Assembly (NCBI GenBank): GCA_029747585.1
Contig: JAPEVF010000158.1
Span: 22,493 to 86,492 of the forward strand
Origin: Pleurotus djamor
Lineage: Eukaryota; Basidiomycota; Agaricomycetes; Agaricales; Pleurotaceae
Direction: 5' to 3'
Length of the DNA: 64,000 bases
Position numbers and translations under genes: made by a program. Each line of letters begins with the position of its first letter. The first letter of the stretch is position 1. This document shows, in pieces, positions 1-12,241 of the stretch. The notes beneath the pieces are model-generated. The model was not told where the DNA came from, did not search any database, and saw only the letters and a program-made list of their open reading frames with translations.

Positions 1-3000
1 CCGCTCCCATTTTTCTATGGAACCAGAACATTCCCAATTCAGCTTGATTGTCCCGCCTCCCACCAATCCCGTCTTTTCGCATCAATACATTCCCAGCTGG
101 TAATTCCACTGCCAACCGCTCCTTGGTCGCAGGCACGTCAGACGCCCCGCGGACCGAAAGCCATAGAATGACTGATTGATCCAAACTTCTGGTCCCCGCG
201 TTCATGTTCATTTACCCACCCGNAAAAAAATATTGACTCATGCTCGTGGAGACGGTCGAGCGTTGCCCAGGCGTGTCTTCCCTCATTGTCATTGTTGCGC
301 CTGACTTGATGTTACAGTATTCGCTAAATATATCCTTCGGGTCTCCGGCTATGCGCAGTGCGAAGCGTGAAAAGGGAACGTTCCTCCCATGCTTTGGATG
401 AAAATACACTAGCTAGTCTGAGGTGTGTTGCGATCCGAATTCTGATAAAATGGTGCATCTTTACTGATATTTCGACCTTGTTATGTCTGATCCAAATAGT
501 GGAACTTTAGAAGTACTTCATCACCGGACCCTCATAAAAGCATGGATCCCGCGCGAGTGGATGTCGTGTCTCGACTTGACAACCCGCTTAACTGTGATCG
601 TAGGTATGTGCATCCCGTCCCTGCATCTTCGAGCTTCATTATGCTGTTACCCCGTTAAATAGGATAACGGCATGGGCAACCCTTGCTGATCCAGGTTAAG
701 CGTATATACGCGAGGCTATTTGCGTCCATCCGTTATTCAGTATGCATCATGCATCATGGGGTGGGGTCTGGTGGGGTTTGGCTCGTCTTCTTCCGCTCGT
801 ATCATTCAAATTCACATTGNTTTTTTCTTTCTGATATCATGCACTTGTTAACGTTCTTCTCCGCAGGATCTTTTCCCTGCACGTAAAACGATAGAGTTAT
901 GCGATATGGTGGTGAGTATAGTCTAGATATCGGGATCGCGAACCCTTATTTCGACAACGTTCTAGTCTGGTGCCATGTGTGTCCTAGACTCCCATTGTGA
1001 CTGATGACGAGTTGGGACGTTCGCAGCCTAGTTGAGGTGTCCTGCGACGCGACGTCCATCCATTGCCCACAGCATATACCTATACTTACTATGTGGTTAG
1101 TAACGCAGTCGCATGGTACGTCGGACGTCTATCCCTTTCCTACCCTCCGCTTCCACTTACATCCCTCAGCGTTTGGATTTCGTTCTATCTCCCTGGGTCC
1201 GACTCAGTAGTGACACCGAAAATAAGGTTTCGGTGACGCCTACCCTGCTCACTATCAAGGAAGAGTATCTGAGTCCCAATGGTGATGTTTGATGTTGATG
1301 CTGTTATAACTCATCATTCGTATGCTAGATATCGATTTTAGTGCCTATAAGTGGTGTCGCGGTTCTTTCATCAACATCAGCTCAATGAATCATTTCTGAT
1401 CGGGGACAGTGCAATTGTGCGGATAACGCAACATCTGCTGCTGCATCAGAAGTATTCGTGGTTTATGATGTAAGGGGTCCCATAACCATATGTCAGCAAG
1501 TATGCGAACTTCTCTAATCTAGGCAGTGGGCCCGGGTCAAGGTTACCTTCAGACCAGGACCGAAACCGAAGCCATTCAAACCGCAGTGTACATAGTACCT
1601 GTATGGTTCCCCGTGCCTGGCTCCTTAGGTTTCGGGAAGCATCTCCTCGCATGGGGAACCATAGAACAGCCGGATATCTCAGTTCCTCGACGTCTCCTTG
1701 AGGTCTTGACAGACACGAGAGAAAACGTCACAAAGTTGAAGGTAAGTTCCTACGTTCATGTGCATATTTGCTCACGGAAACTCACGCATACACACGCACA
1801 CGCTCGCGTAAGATGGAAGCGAAGGACTGTGAAAACATATGTATGATCGTCGGCGAACGGTCATGGTGGATGCTGGGTGGTGTGTGGTGGTGGATGGTGT
1901 ATGTTCATCAAGAATACCTCCAAACGGTAGCCCATCAAAAAACTTTTCGATGATGATGGAAGCAAGACGTCCATCATGATCAACTGAGTTGAGACCGCAG
2001 TTGAGCTTTATCCTATCAATGAGTGTGGGGGTGGATGGTCGAGCTTGAGCTTGGTGACCCATTAGGTCTTTAGGTCTTTCTCGGACTCGGGATGATAAAC
2101 GTGAAGACGTCAAAGGTCATGAGGATATCTCCAAAAAATGATGTAAGGCCTTGGATTTCCATGAGGATTCATGAACTGACGTTCAGCCGCAGATAACTTG
2201 AAGATAACGAATGACTTTGTCCGTCGTTTGAGTCTTGTAGTCGCTAGCGAGCGGTCTCAGACGGTCATATGATGACGATCTCCACCTTACCTTGGGGTAC
2301 TTCTCTGAGGTACGCGGTACACAATTCTACCGTCGGTTATCAGTTCTCTGATATTAATCCGGTAGAAGGCTCCTTATAACAGGTACATACATATATCGAT
2401 CTTATGGTTATGCGGCGATATTGCGTTCGACGCTACCCGAGGTTAACCTTTGGCGACCAGCGCGAATCGTCACCTTGGCGATATGGGTTCGATCGGACTG
2501 GGTGCGCCGCCCATAAGTCGAAGGTGTAGGGAACAAGCCCGGCGCACTTTGGGGGTCAACCATATGAAATGAAGTCGTTCTGGTTGACTATAATCGATCA
2601 TCACCATCCCTGGCGCGACCATCGAGAGGTAACAGATTGAATTTTCGCTTTGATGTCTACCACATCTGACAAGCGACCGTTCATTCAGTACATCTACCCC
2701 CTCCACGAACCTTCGAGAAACCCAGGGTCCCGCCGAGCCACCGACAGTCAGACCGCCAGGTGGTCTATCGTACAGACTCGTGCTACAGCGCTATCATCAA
2801 TTCTGCGGCGAGAAAACGGAAGCTCGGGGTGAATGGGCTTGACTGCGAGCGGTTCCCATGAGAGTCAATGTGAGTTCGATAGGAGTATCAATGGCGCGCA
2901 GCGCCGCATAAACACGTTTGACTGATGCCAGTCTCTTAGGACCGCCAGGAACGACTGCTTGACCGGTACCGCTTGGAGCCATACCATTGTGAGCGTCAAT

Positions 3001-3621
3001 CGCCGGGCACAGGTTTCACTGGGTGCCGATGCAAAGAGCACGTCGGGTTAGCCTGATAGGCGAAACGAAACGAATTACCGGGGGTCTAGCGTGCGACAGT
3101 CGACTCGACGCAGATTCCGCCTTTCAAACACCAGTGGAAACGATTATAATCGGTCTGGGGCCAATTTAGACCAAGACGATACAGTTGGCAGCGTCATATG
3201 GCCGTTGGTTTTGCCAGCTAAGCAAGGTAGTGTATCGGGGAAACATCCGTGCGGAGGGTGCTCCGATATGTTTCCGGTTCCAACATTTCGTTATAAAAGC
3301 AAGAAGTACTGATGGTGGATGGGGGAAGTTGACTTGGAAGGTAACTAGACTTGGGACGAGGCTGGATGCACAGGTTTTAGTGGACATGAAACGTTTCATG
3401 GATGGCTAGCGCGAGTCAAGTTAGAAGTAATATCAAATTTGGGTATTTGACCCTGTTTGGTGCCTGGTCATGCGGTATATGTAGGGTGCCACGTCGACAA
3501 AATTCTCTTCCTTACGACCTCCACGTAGTCCGTCCTGCGCCCCGCAGTATCCCTTCGCCTTCCTTTAATTACCTGCCTCTCCTCCTCCACGTACCTCTAA
3601 ACGTATTCCCCGACTCCCACC
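1..3621. other. Intergenic region, no supported gene
   Basis: I see no gene here. Open frames on both strands are short (at most about 110 codons), overlap one another and show no domain, signal peptide or convincing splice structure. There is a purine/pyrimidine-skewed GT/GGT stretch near 1860-1905 and a CA-rich stretch near 1780-1805. Single Ns occur at 223 and 820, each next to an A or T run. The last few hundred bases (about 3400-3621) become pyrimidine-rich and probably hold the promoter and 5' leader of the bZIP gene that follows. Confidence 0.6.
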
Positions 3622-5086
3622 ATGCCCGCCAAATCTTCCTCGTTTGTCGACCCTTCCTCCATTTCTCTCCCATCCCCATCACCAGAACCTACTTCAGCAA
3701 CAACTTCAACGTCAAATCTTCAATCAGCCTCAGCCTCATCATCGTCAGCTCAGCCTTCACGGAAACGACCTCGCACCGAAGTCTCATCCGAGGAGCGCAA
3801 GGAAGCTCGGGCACATCGTAACCGCATCGCTGCTCAGAATTCGAGAGACAGGCGCAAGGCCCAGTTTCACCATCTCGAGCAGCGTGTCCATGAACTCGAA
3901 GAAGAGAACAGACTTCTTCGTGCAAGCATCGGACTCGCTTCAATATCAGCATCTGCTCACAACAACCCACCTCCTCCAAAGCAGCCCACTGCTGAAGAGT
4001 TGAGGGAGAAAGAGAACCAAGAACTCAAGGAGCGCATCAGAACTCTTGAACGGGGATGGGACGCCGTGGTAAAGGCTCTGGCAGCCCAAGGTCTCCCGAC
4101 TGGTATTCCTCTTTCCGGCTTGGAGGCTTCAACATCCACGCCTAACACCCAGACCACCAGCCTTCCCACCCCCGTCTCCTTGACGCCGCCCTCTTCCTCA
4201 GCTGCCAAGTCAGCTTCACCGGCTCCTTCAACAGACAGTACAGCCTCTCCTGCCAGCCAGAATAAGCTCAAGCAGGATGCTATCACATTTCCCACCATGA
4301 AGCCTGCCCCAATCGGCTTCCCTTTGTCCCCAGCACCTTCCGATTCGTCTCTCGACTCCTTCGACATCGATATGGAGCTCGATATCTCATCGTCAACCTC
4401 TTCATCCCTCTTCGCACCATCCGAGTTCAAGGTACGTCGTATGGCATTTTTAGTGACTTCGAAAGCTTATACTTGTTCTAGACCCCCACCATCGTCCCCG
4501 TCCCCAACGAATCCTCACAGACATCGCACGAGCAACATTTGTCCACTCGCCACCTAGCACGGGTGGCGACCACAGCCGTCGAGGCTGTGTCCCTGCAGCG
4601 GGTGGACTCTTCGCGCAAGATGCGATTTTCTGTGCAGGTCCCGTCAAGACGTACGACGCATTTGGTGCCTCTAACGAACCGGAGGTTGATGACGCAACCA
4701 TGGAGACTTTGTTTAGGGAGATCCTCGCGGCGAGCCCCAGCTTGCCGTCGAAGAGTCTGCCTGATACCGTCGAAGGTGGTGCAGTATCCGGACTGCCCGC
4801 CTCGACGTCGGAAGTGACACTCCCCGATCTCCTCGCGGGTGCTGGGGCTGGAGGGAGTGAGGGTTTGGTTGGGAGCACGCTTGTGGGATTGAGTGAGTCG
4901 ACTGGACTGTTGAATGCCCCCGAAGTCGATGTGGGGACCTCTGTGATGGCTACTGCCCTCTACGATTGGGCAGCCGATGCCGAGATGAAGAAGCTTTTGG
5001 ATATGTTGCCTGGAATGGAAGGAGTTGGGGATGTCGCATCTTGGGATCCGTCAATGCTCTCCGCCGTCAACACAATCGGCGTGTAA
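3622..5086 (+). CDS. HAC1: HAC1/XBP1-type bZIP transcription factor of the unfolded protein response
   Basis: Predicted nuclear bZIP activator of ER-stress genes. The ATG at 3622 has a good context (CACCATGCCC). A basic region at about residues 59-81 holds the HAC1/XBP1-like core NRIAAQNSRDRRKA, followed by a leucine zipper (about 85-105), a Ser/Pro-rich middle and an acidic C-terminus. A normal GT-AG intron spans 4432-4481. Read straight through afterwards, the frame ends at 4817 with an arginine-rich tail (381 aa). The acidic, Leu-rich frame that ends at 5086 is reached only if a further piece of length 3n+2 is removed. Cutting 4558-4595 (38 nt), which lies between two predicted Ire1 loops, joins the frames into a 458-aa protein. 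The HAC1 family is known for such Ire1-dependent splicing. The assignment as HAC1 is inferred from the basic region together with this two-frame layout. Confidence 0.8.
4558..4595 (+). promoter_or_regulatory. Predicted Ire1-dependent unconventional intron (38 nt)
   Basis: The 5' site lies in a hairpin at 4547-4569: an 8-bp perfect stem TCGCCACC/GGTGGCGA closing a 7-nt loop TAGCACG, cut after the third base G (4557). The 3' site is the 7-nt sequence CTGCAGC at 4593-4599, identical to a classical XBP1/HAC1 loop, cut after G4595; its stem is weak (two G-C pairs then wobbles). A further hairpin (CACAGCC/GGCTGTG) lies inside the intron at about 4571-4589. The length, 38, is 3n+2, as needed to pass from the bZIP frame to the acidic tail frame. 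The 5' loop departs from the usual C-N-G-C-N-G-N consensus at positions 1 and 6, so the exact 5' cut is less certain than the 3' cut. Confidence 0.55.
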
Positions 5087-6660
5087 ACGAGAGCTTGATG
5101 CTCGATGTCCGCCCGGACAACCCCTCTCCCAGAAAGTCGGCGGTGATGGTACGCTTGTCAACACATAGAAACACGGCCTGATCATTTTCCTCAACCCGAC
5201 CTTCGCCCATCCTCCTCGCCCTTCAACCCGTTTAAGGGCTGTAAAATAGCAACTATCTTGCATACACTCTCAAAACAAATCGGCTGGCTCCTCGGATTGT
5301 ACCATCATACATTTCCTCATCTTCTCTCTATCGACTTGGGTTTTTCTATCGCTACTTCACGGTCTTATTTCCTTTGACTCTTAATCTCCTTTTCCCTCTC
5401 AATTATTATCATTTATTCTCTCTTGGACTCTTGATACCCGCATCCCATTTTCTGCAAGGACTCCCTGTTGCTCATTTTTGGCTATCTTCCTTCGTACTAT
5501 ATCCTACCTACCAGCATCTCCTCTCCAGCCGTGTCAATGGCTTTTCACTTTGCCGTTGTTGGCATTCCTTCTCTCCATTCGCTCCCAGTTACTTCCTCTC
5601 CCGCACTCTCTACTCGGCTCGCTACACCCTCGATCTACGCTCATTTACTTTCAACTCTACTCCGACGCCTGCTCCTGCGGCCGTTCCATTGCTTTGTGTA
5701 TCTTCTACACTCCGACTACGCCTTCTCCCCTCTTTTGGGTTTGATGAAGGCGGTTGGTGTTGTTAGAGTGCATGTTGGCGTGGGATGGACGTGGTGAGCG
5801 CTTGGAGGGATTGGAGGTGGTGTGTCGTTGGAGACAAGGGAAGAGTGGGTTGATGTGGGGTGTGTTTGGGTGGGTGGTTTCGGGGTTGTGATGGATGAGA
5901 AGGTTTATTTACTTGGTTACGTAGAGTTACAATTGGAAGGATGTTGGATTACTCTGGTAGGGTAGACGTTAGGTTGTTTCTTGAATATGAGCCTCAGTTT
6001 TCCTTGCACAACTTCGACGGCGAGCGCTGTGAACTGAACAACTCCAGTCTCTGGGAGGCCTCGTGAGCGCTCTGAGTCGCGGGCTCACGCGCGTGAGTTG
6101 CTCCAACCACGATGTCACCTTCATGCTTCGCTCAACAACCATTGTTCACACTCAATCTGTCCAACAATCACCCCTGTACCATGAAAATTGCTTTCAATCT
6201 TCATGAAGATCACTAACTGTCGACGAAACGATGAAATATTGCCAAAAATGTTCTGCATTAACTTCGCCGTTCCTTTCCACTATGGCACTATCTTCGCTCC
6301 AACGCTACAACCCGCATGGTTCCCAGCTTCTCGAACCTCTCTTCACTGCCTGTCGTGCTCCCCGTGGCTGGAACTAGGACGACGTTCTCCAGCGAAAGAT
6401 AGCTCCGAATGCAACCGCGTGTGGGGGAAGAGAATGGAATCGTTAATGGTTTGGATAGGCTCTTCGATTGATATCCTCAGAGTATGTAGGCCGGAACTCG
6501 AGAACATCGGGGTTCGACAGGCTATCAAACTCAAGTTTCAAGCATAACACTGGCATTGTGTCACACCGACGGTGTGCATCCTTTCAATATCGAGCTTAAA
6601 TTTTATCCATTCCGTATGCGTGTCCCGGTATCGCCGCATTCTTCAGTCTTCTGTGTTCCC
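5087..6660. other. Intergenic region, CT-rich 3' flank of HAC1
   Basis: No gene supported. The part from about 5360 to 5720 is strongly pyrimidine-rich on the plus strand, so it has several open frames rich in Leu, Ser, Phe and Pro, none with a recognisable domain. From about 5800 the strand bias flips to G/T-rich. It probably holds the 3' UTR of the bZIP gene and, from about 6600, the promoter of the first seven-helix gene. Confidence 0.5.
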
Positions 6661-6670
6661 CACTCTTGCT

Positions 6671-6680
6671 TATAAGTGAG
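6671..6680 (+). promoter_or_regulatory. TATA element of 7TM gene 1
   Basis: TATAAGTGAG lies 48 bp before the ATG at 6719. The same TATAAGTG-type box, preceded by a CCCCAC block and further up by a CCCG.TATCGCC block, occurs at nearly the same distance before the three downstream paralogues. Confidence 0.6.
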
Positions 6681-6718
6681 AGTGGAGTGGACGGACGCGA
6701 TATTTCCTGGCAGTCCTG

Positions 6719-8198
6719 ATGTCCGAATTCGACGAACGTCTACCAACTCCCGAAGAATTGTCTCTTGAATATGTACCTCAAGTTGTGGCGTTCATGATGA
6801 GCTGCATCGTCTACGGTGAGCGATTTTATGGGTGCAGGAACGACTGGATAACGTCAAACCCGACTCCAGGCTTATACGTTCCAATGTTTTCTTGCTCTCT
6901 TCACGCCTTGCACGATACGCCTAATCAGCGAGTACTGTTTGTGGCATCCATCCTTTTGTATGTGATGCTTACTGCGGTGAGTTGCCTACTCCCTTTTACC
7001 GCAAGGTTGGTCGCATAACTTCATTGACGAGTATTTACTTAGAGCTTTATTCTTGGGATATTCACTTCGTATACCAACCTTGGCCTTTCTTCGCGACCTC
7101 CATCCATGGACTACCTGGGTGCTCGCTTGGCCCAATCTTTCCTGTTCGTCGGCGCTGTGGTCACAGCGGATGGAGTATTCGTATGTTCTTCTTGATGCTT
7201 TACTGGCATGTCCGTATCTGACTGCTGACCTGACTGTTCACCAGACATATCGCCTCTTCCATGTCTGGGGCCGAAAATGGTGGCCCATCATCCTTCCTGT
7301 CGTTTTGATACTTGCCATTCCTGGTATGTTTCTCGACGATGTCATTCTATTGAATTGGTTCTCAAGATCTCTCAGCTGCTATCTTCCAACTGTCCGTCGA
7401 CACTGAGAGCATGGCCCAGATGTATTTCTATGATTCTGCACCATTCATCTCCTTAGTGTGAGTACAGCATCGTACTTTACCTGGTAAATTGTGACGTTCA
7501 TCCGTCTTCAGGACAAACCTATACATTACCGGAAAGTTATCGTGACCCATTGACCCCATCAATGTATTGACTTCATATCAGGTATGATATCCTTTAAAAT
7601 ATGGCAAAACAACCGCAGAATGCACCTCTTGGGACGACCAGGGATTACCGTGAGTTCCTCCATGACACATACCGAATTGATTGGACATCGGTGAATTCCT
7701 GTGTTGCCCCCAAGGCGATCATCAAATTACTCCTTGAATCTGCAGGAATATATACGTCCGTTATCAAAATCCAATCACGATGCAGCACATTCCACTCACC
7801 TCGGAGCTCTAGAGTATTCTCTGCGTTTGCCGCTGTACTTGGCTTTGTCCCCACATCCTCTATCTTTTTTGAGACTCTTTTGGTTGTTTCGCGACAGGTG
7901 GTCAGTCATTTACCCTCTCTATATATCGCATAATCCATATACGATGCGCCGGTCGGAATAGATTTCACCAGTTCTGGTAGATAACAGTTTGGTGACTCCC
8001 TCCTTTGCTCATCTGCTTTTTCCTCAGGGCATCGCTTACTCACTTATGATCATCCTCGTCGCTCGTGAGCGTTCGAAAGACCTCAGATCCTCCGAAATGA
8101 CCTCACTCAATTTTCGTGCGGATCACGCCCTACAAGATCTGGAAACCAAGACTTCGGGCTCTGAAGAGGACACGCGTCATGAGTCGGTAGTATGGTAA
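6719..8198 (+). CDS. Seven-helix membrane protein paralogue 1, possible splice defect
   Basis: First of four tandem paralogues of an agaricomycete-expanded integral membrane family of unknown function. Exons match the paralogues: 6719-6815, 6870-6976, 7043-7180, 7245-7323, 7376-7457, 7512-7531, 7582-7649, 7715 to about 7759, further short exons, and a last exon 8028-8198 beginning GIAYSLMIILVA. The family signature after helix 3 is present (TYRLFHVWGRKWW), as is the helix-6 motif ESAGIYTS. The intron after codons TNLYIT should start at 7532, but its donor reads GAAAGT instead of GTAAGC. If this is not spliced, translation ends a few codons later (GKLS stop), removing helices 6 and 7. The gene is therefore either a recent pseudogene or uses a rare GA-AG intron. 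Exon borders between 7759 and 8028 are uncertain. Confidence 0.55.
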
Positions 8199-8820
8199 TT
8201 GGTTGAAACCTCCTCCGTCAGTTCATGCATACTAATTAGCACCTGCAGAACTTTATGGAGGTACAGACATGTCCTGGAGAACGACCAAGGGCACGGACGC
8301 GTTCCAACCATAGGAGCACTCTATTTTTAGTAGTTCTACTAAGCGGAGTCTCGCTCGAGCTTTCACCTCCCCGTACAGTAATAGAGGTTGCTTTCCACCC
8401 TGATCGTCTCAAACGCTCGCGGAGTGGTCATCGAGCCATCATCATAAACGGAACGTCCCGCGCAATTCTGCTGGCCCCACAGGTATCACAAACCACATTG
8501 GTTCTTAACTCGAATCTGCCCTTGCCTGCCGTACCTCCCGTGGTTGGGACTGACATGTCCTCCGGGGAGATATGCTCCGAATGAACGACGTCGGGTAGAG
8601 GAGAATCTAGTCGTCAATGATGTAGATCAAGAATCAAAGATTGCGGTCAAGTTCAAGCATGTAAACTGCTCTCCGTAGTCTTTTTCGAGGTTAATGAGCT
8701 TATAGGACCGCATGCTCTCTTTTCCTGGCACCGACATCGGCTTCCCCATTCACCACCCTTCCCAGCATATATTAGTGGAGACGAAGTGCTGTCGCAATCC
8801 AACAACCTGAGGCCTCCCCT
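8199..8820. other. Spacer between 7TM genes 1 and 2, with promoter
   Basis: No gene supported. The distal part (about 8600-8650) is similar to the sequences before paralogues 3 and 4 (a GATGTAGATCAAGAATC-type block). From about 8700 comes the shared proximal promoter: GCATGC, a CACCGACATCGGC block, a CACC/CCC block and an AT-rich TATA-like ATATATTAGTGG at 8767-8778, about 43-54 bp before the ATG at 8821. Confidence 0.5.
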
Positions 8821-9931
8821 ATGTCTGAATCCGACGACTTCCCCAGTGAAACCACCGTTTTACCGTTACCCAGTTCATCTCTGATGCCCATTTGGTTTCC
8901 CGAGATGGACCGCGAACGCGAACTATTGAAGCCCTTTGTCGCGGCGGCCTTCATGAATTGCATCGCCTACGGTATGTGTCTTGGACGACCCAGAAACCGC
9001 ACAAATATAACCACCATCGATCATCTCAGGCATATACGTCCCAATGTTTTGCTGGTCTCTTCACGCGCTTTTCTTCGCGATGAAGAATTCGCCCAACCGG
9101 CGGGCACTCTTATGGATATCCACCATCCTATTTGTGCTCTGTACCGCGGTGGGCCCTTCCATTTCGATTCGTGGCAGATTTTTACAATGATAGCAAGCGT
9201 CTCTGTTCAACAATTTGAAGATTCTACTCCTCATGCTCTGGCGTCCTATGGACCTTATCTTTATTGGGCCACTCAGAATCCTCTACTATATCCCGCCGTT
9301 CGTGTACACGGGTGTCGTGTACACATCAGATGGAGTATTCGTGAGTTCATTTTGCTTCCTCGCCTCATATACACTCAATGGCATCACAAGACATATCGCC
9401 TCTTCCATGTATGGGGCCGACAATGGTGGGTCATAATATTTCCTATGATCTCTATGCTTGTCGCACCTGGTACGTTCCCAACGCTAAAATCCCACCCATC
9501 TAATTCCATCCCTGTAGTTTTCTGTGTAACTATGGTAATAACCCAATTCATGATCCCGTATAAGGGACTCGAACTACTTGTGCCCCTCGACTCATTCGTG
9601 TGAGCCCTGTGTATCGTACTCCTTATTTTGCCGTTCACTTTTTAATTTGAACTCGTTGCTTCAGGACAAATCTATACATAACCAGCAAGTTTCTTCCGGC
9701 TATGCAATTTATTAACGCATTCACCAGAGCGCAGGCATGATTTCCTTCAAAATCTGGCAAAATAATCGTAATATACGACACCTAGGAAGTTCGCAACTTC
9801 GTAGCTCCCCTGAACCTCCTCATGCGGACAGGGATACAGACTCCGGTACTCAGGGTCAACTTTCCCGGACCCTTGGATCACTCGGGTTTCCCCACAACGT
9901 TCATGTTTACGCTCAGAACGCTAAGTTATGA
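8821..9931 (+). CDS. Seven-helix membrane protein paralogue 2, 3'-truncated
   Basis: Exons 8821-8971, 9030-9148, 9194-9340, 9391-9469, 9518-9599, 9665-9684 and 9735-9931 sum to 795 nt, encoding 264 aa without frame problems. It keeps helices 1 to 5, including TYRLFHVWGRQWW, and the MISFKIWQNNRN block. It then ends in an unrelated tail and lacks the helix-6 ESAGIYTS and helix-7 GIAYSLMI exons found in the other three copies. The intron at 9685-9734 has a GC donor (GCAAGT), the minor but functional GC-AG class. The N-terminus is about 25 residues longer than in the paralogues. A protein without helices 6 and 7 may fold poorly; it could be decaying or specialised. Confidence 0.6.
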
Positions 9932-10364
9932 ATACAGTTCAAAATCCTTTTCACAAGCGCTCACGAATGTTCGTTACACGGGCAGTTGCTAGTTGGTTTC
10001 AACTTTCCCACTCTCTGGCCTTGCTGGCCCCAAAGCTCATCCGTCGACTGGTCGTTGGCTCACTTGGAGCATGGACGTTTGAACTTCTACGCTTCCTTGC
10101 TTCTTCAAAGTTGCATAGTTTTCTATAGTTCTCTCCTTCGGTGGCCGAAACAGGGACATGCTCGGGGAAGGTATCGTTCCGAATACATGCACAGCATCGG
10201 GGGAAAGAGGATGCAATTGTCAACTTAAGTATGTGGATCAGCATCGAGCATCAAACTATCATACTCAAGCACACACTCAGTTACGCCTACGTCACTCCGG
10301 CTTCGAGCAGAATAGCATGCATACGTCCCGACATCGCCACTTTTTCCCTGCATTCCCCACTAAT
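9932..10364. other. Spacer between 7TM genes 2 and 3
   Basis: No gene supported. The stretch at about 10180-10260 contains the block (ATGTGGATCAGCATCGAGC) also seen before paralogue 4, and 10316-10364 carries the shared GCATGC...CCCGACATCGCC...CCCCAC proximal promoter module. Confidence 0.5.
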
Positions 10365-10378
10365 GTATATAAGTGGGG
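10365..10378 (+). promoter_or_regulatory. TATA element of 7TM gene 3
   Basis: GTATATAAGTGGGG, 41-54 bp before the ATG at 10419. This is the best-preserved copy of the shared core promoter of the array. Confidence 0.65.
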
Positions 10379-10418
10379 TTGGGTGGATGCGAGACTTACA
10401 AGCTTAAGCACCCTCACA

Positions 10419-11835
10419 ATGTCCGATAACGGAATGACACCGGCCATGTGGTCCTCTGTGTTTGCGTATGAAATTCCAGCATTTATCATGAGTTGCATCG
10501 TCTACGGTGAGTAATGCCTTTAGCTAAGCCTGGACGACTAAGTAATCTTCCAGTCATTATCTAAATAATTCCAGGCCTATATGCTCCGATGTTTTGTTCA
10601 TGTGTTCATACACTGGTTTCCATCATGAAGGATGCACCAAACAGGCGGGTGCTCCTGTGGATATCCATCATTTTGAATGTGATCATCACCATAGTGAGCT
10701 ATCCCTGTTCAAGTTGATTTCGACAACTCATGTGCATGATTTCCCGACGACTCCGAACATGTTCAGCAATTCATCTCTCAAGTATTCGAGATGCGCAAGT
10801 CCCTTGGTCTTCCTTTACTAGGGTTTCCGGGCAATACCAACTCTTTAAGTTGGATCATGACTCTCTCGTACCCCTGTGCCGTGGTCTTTGCGGATGGGGC
10901 TTTTGTACGTCCCTCAACATTCTTCCCCCCCCAGTACGTGTGCTAAAGCATCTCATCAGACTTATCGCCTCTTCCATGTGTGGGGTCGAAAATGGTGGCC
11001 CATCATCGTCCCTGTGAGTTCGATGATCGTCATGATTGGTATGTCTCCTGCGGGCATATGTATTATTTGACCTATAATATCTCATGAAATACTTAGCCAT
11101 CATTGCGTCGGTGTACTTTACACATGAATTTGTCATGAATGACTCTGCTTTTATACCATTGACCTCGTTTGGGTGAGTGCCCCACAATATATCCCCCAAA
11201 CACGTACTCACTCCTTGAGCTCGTGCCTTCAGGACAAATCTATACATCACTGGCATGATCTCCTTCAAAATTTGGCAAAGCAATCGCAACATGCGACTCT
11301 TGGGCCAATCAGGGTCAACCGTAAGTGCCTCCCTGAATTCTAACCAAGAACATTCTTACGTGGGCCCCCAGTCGGTTATTTCTATCCTCCTCGAGAGTGC
11401 TGGAATATATACGTCGGTGGTCAAAATTCCGGTGCACTACGCGTAACTCACCCGGGAAGTCTAGGGTATACTCTGGTTTCACCGCCGTGCTTGCATGTTT
11501 CTTGTGGTACCAATCTTGGCCCACTCGGACTTTCATGGTCCTCTATCTTGGTTCGCAACAGACGGTCTGTATTTTGCCTTGTCGCCACTTTACTTTGCAA
11601 CTTATTATCATATAGGTCACATTCGTGCTAGTACGTAGTTCCTCAGTTGCTGTTCTTGACTCATGTGCTCTTATTCCAGGGAATTGCCTACTCACTCATG
11701 ATCATCCTCGTCGCTCATGGGCGTTTGAGAGGTGTCAGATCCACCACCACGACCTCACTCAACCTTCGCATCGAGCGTGCTTTGCAAGATGAGGAGGCCA
11801 GGGCTTCGAATTATAACGAAAACAGTGTTTTTTGA
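10419..11835 (+). CDS. Seven-helix membrane protein paralogue 3
   Basis: The most intact member. Exons 10419-10506, 10575-10693, 10767-10904, 10960-11038, 11097-11172 and 11233-11320 keep frame. They are followed by an exon starting at 11372 (helix 6, SVISILLESAGIYTS), an exon whose start is uncertain (about 11455-11465), a very short exon (VTFVL) near 11617-11632, and a last exon starting GIAYSLMIILVA and ending at 11835. The YRLFHVWGRKWW signature follows helix 3. The intron found in paralogues 1, 2 and 4 before MISFKIWQ is precisely absent here: the codons run ITGMISFKIWQSNRN without interruption. Function is unknown. Topology (seven hydrophobic helices with a charged loop after helix 3) is receptor-like, but no experimental role is known to me. 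Confidence 0.65.
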
Positions 11836-12241
11836 TTTCGTAGCGAGGTAAGTGACTGGTTAGAAGCATTCCCCTCCTTTCCTACTTGTTAATTAGAACC
11901 AGTAGAGCTTCAAAAGAGTAAAATGATACCTAAGAGGACGACCGCTTACACGGACTTGAAATCTACGCTATCATCCGATTAATTTTACGCTATTTTTGGT
12001 CTGCGAAGCACCCCCTCCTCGTGGCATAGCCATGTCTTCCTTTCGGCTATTTAGACCTCCGTGTTGTGTCGGGAAAGCAATGCGATATCATTGATGTGGA
12101 TCAGGATCGAGGATTAAGCTCAAGTTTCGAATGCGAACGGCTATCTCTCGGCTTTCTCGAGAAGGTACAAACCAGCATGCTCCATGCTCACCACCCCGGT
12201 ATCGACGTTTGCTTTACCATGATCCAGGCTCTTCGGCTCAG
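11836..12241. other. Spacer between 7TM genes 3 and 4
   Basis: No gene supported. It holds the duplicated distal block (ATTGATGTGGATCAGGATCG, near 12090) and the proximal module from about 12178 up to the TATA box. Confidence 0.5.

Noticed and set aside
5360..5800. Long overlapping frames in the pyrimidine-rich tract after HAC1
   Set aside because: Composition artefact: CT-rich DNA lacks stop codons; no domain and no splice structure.
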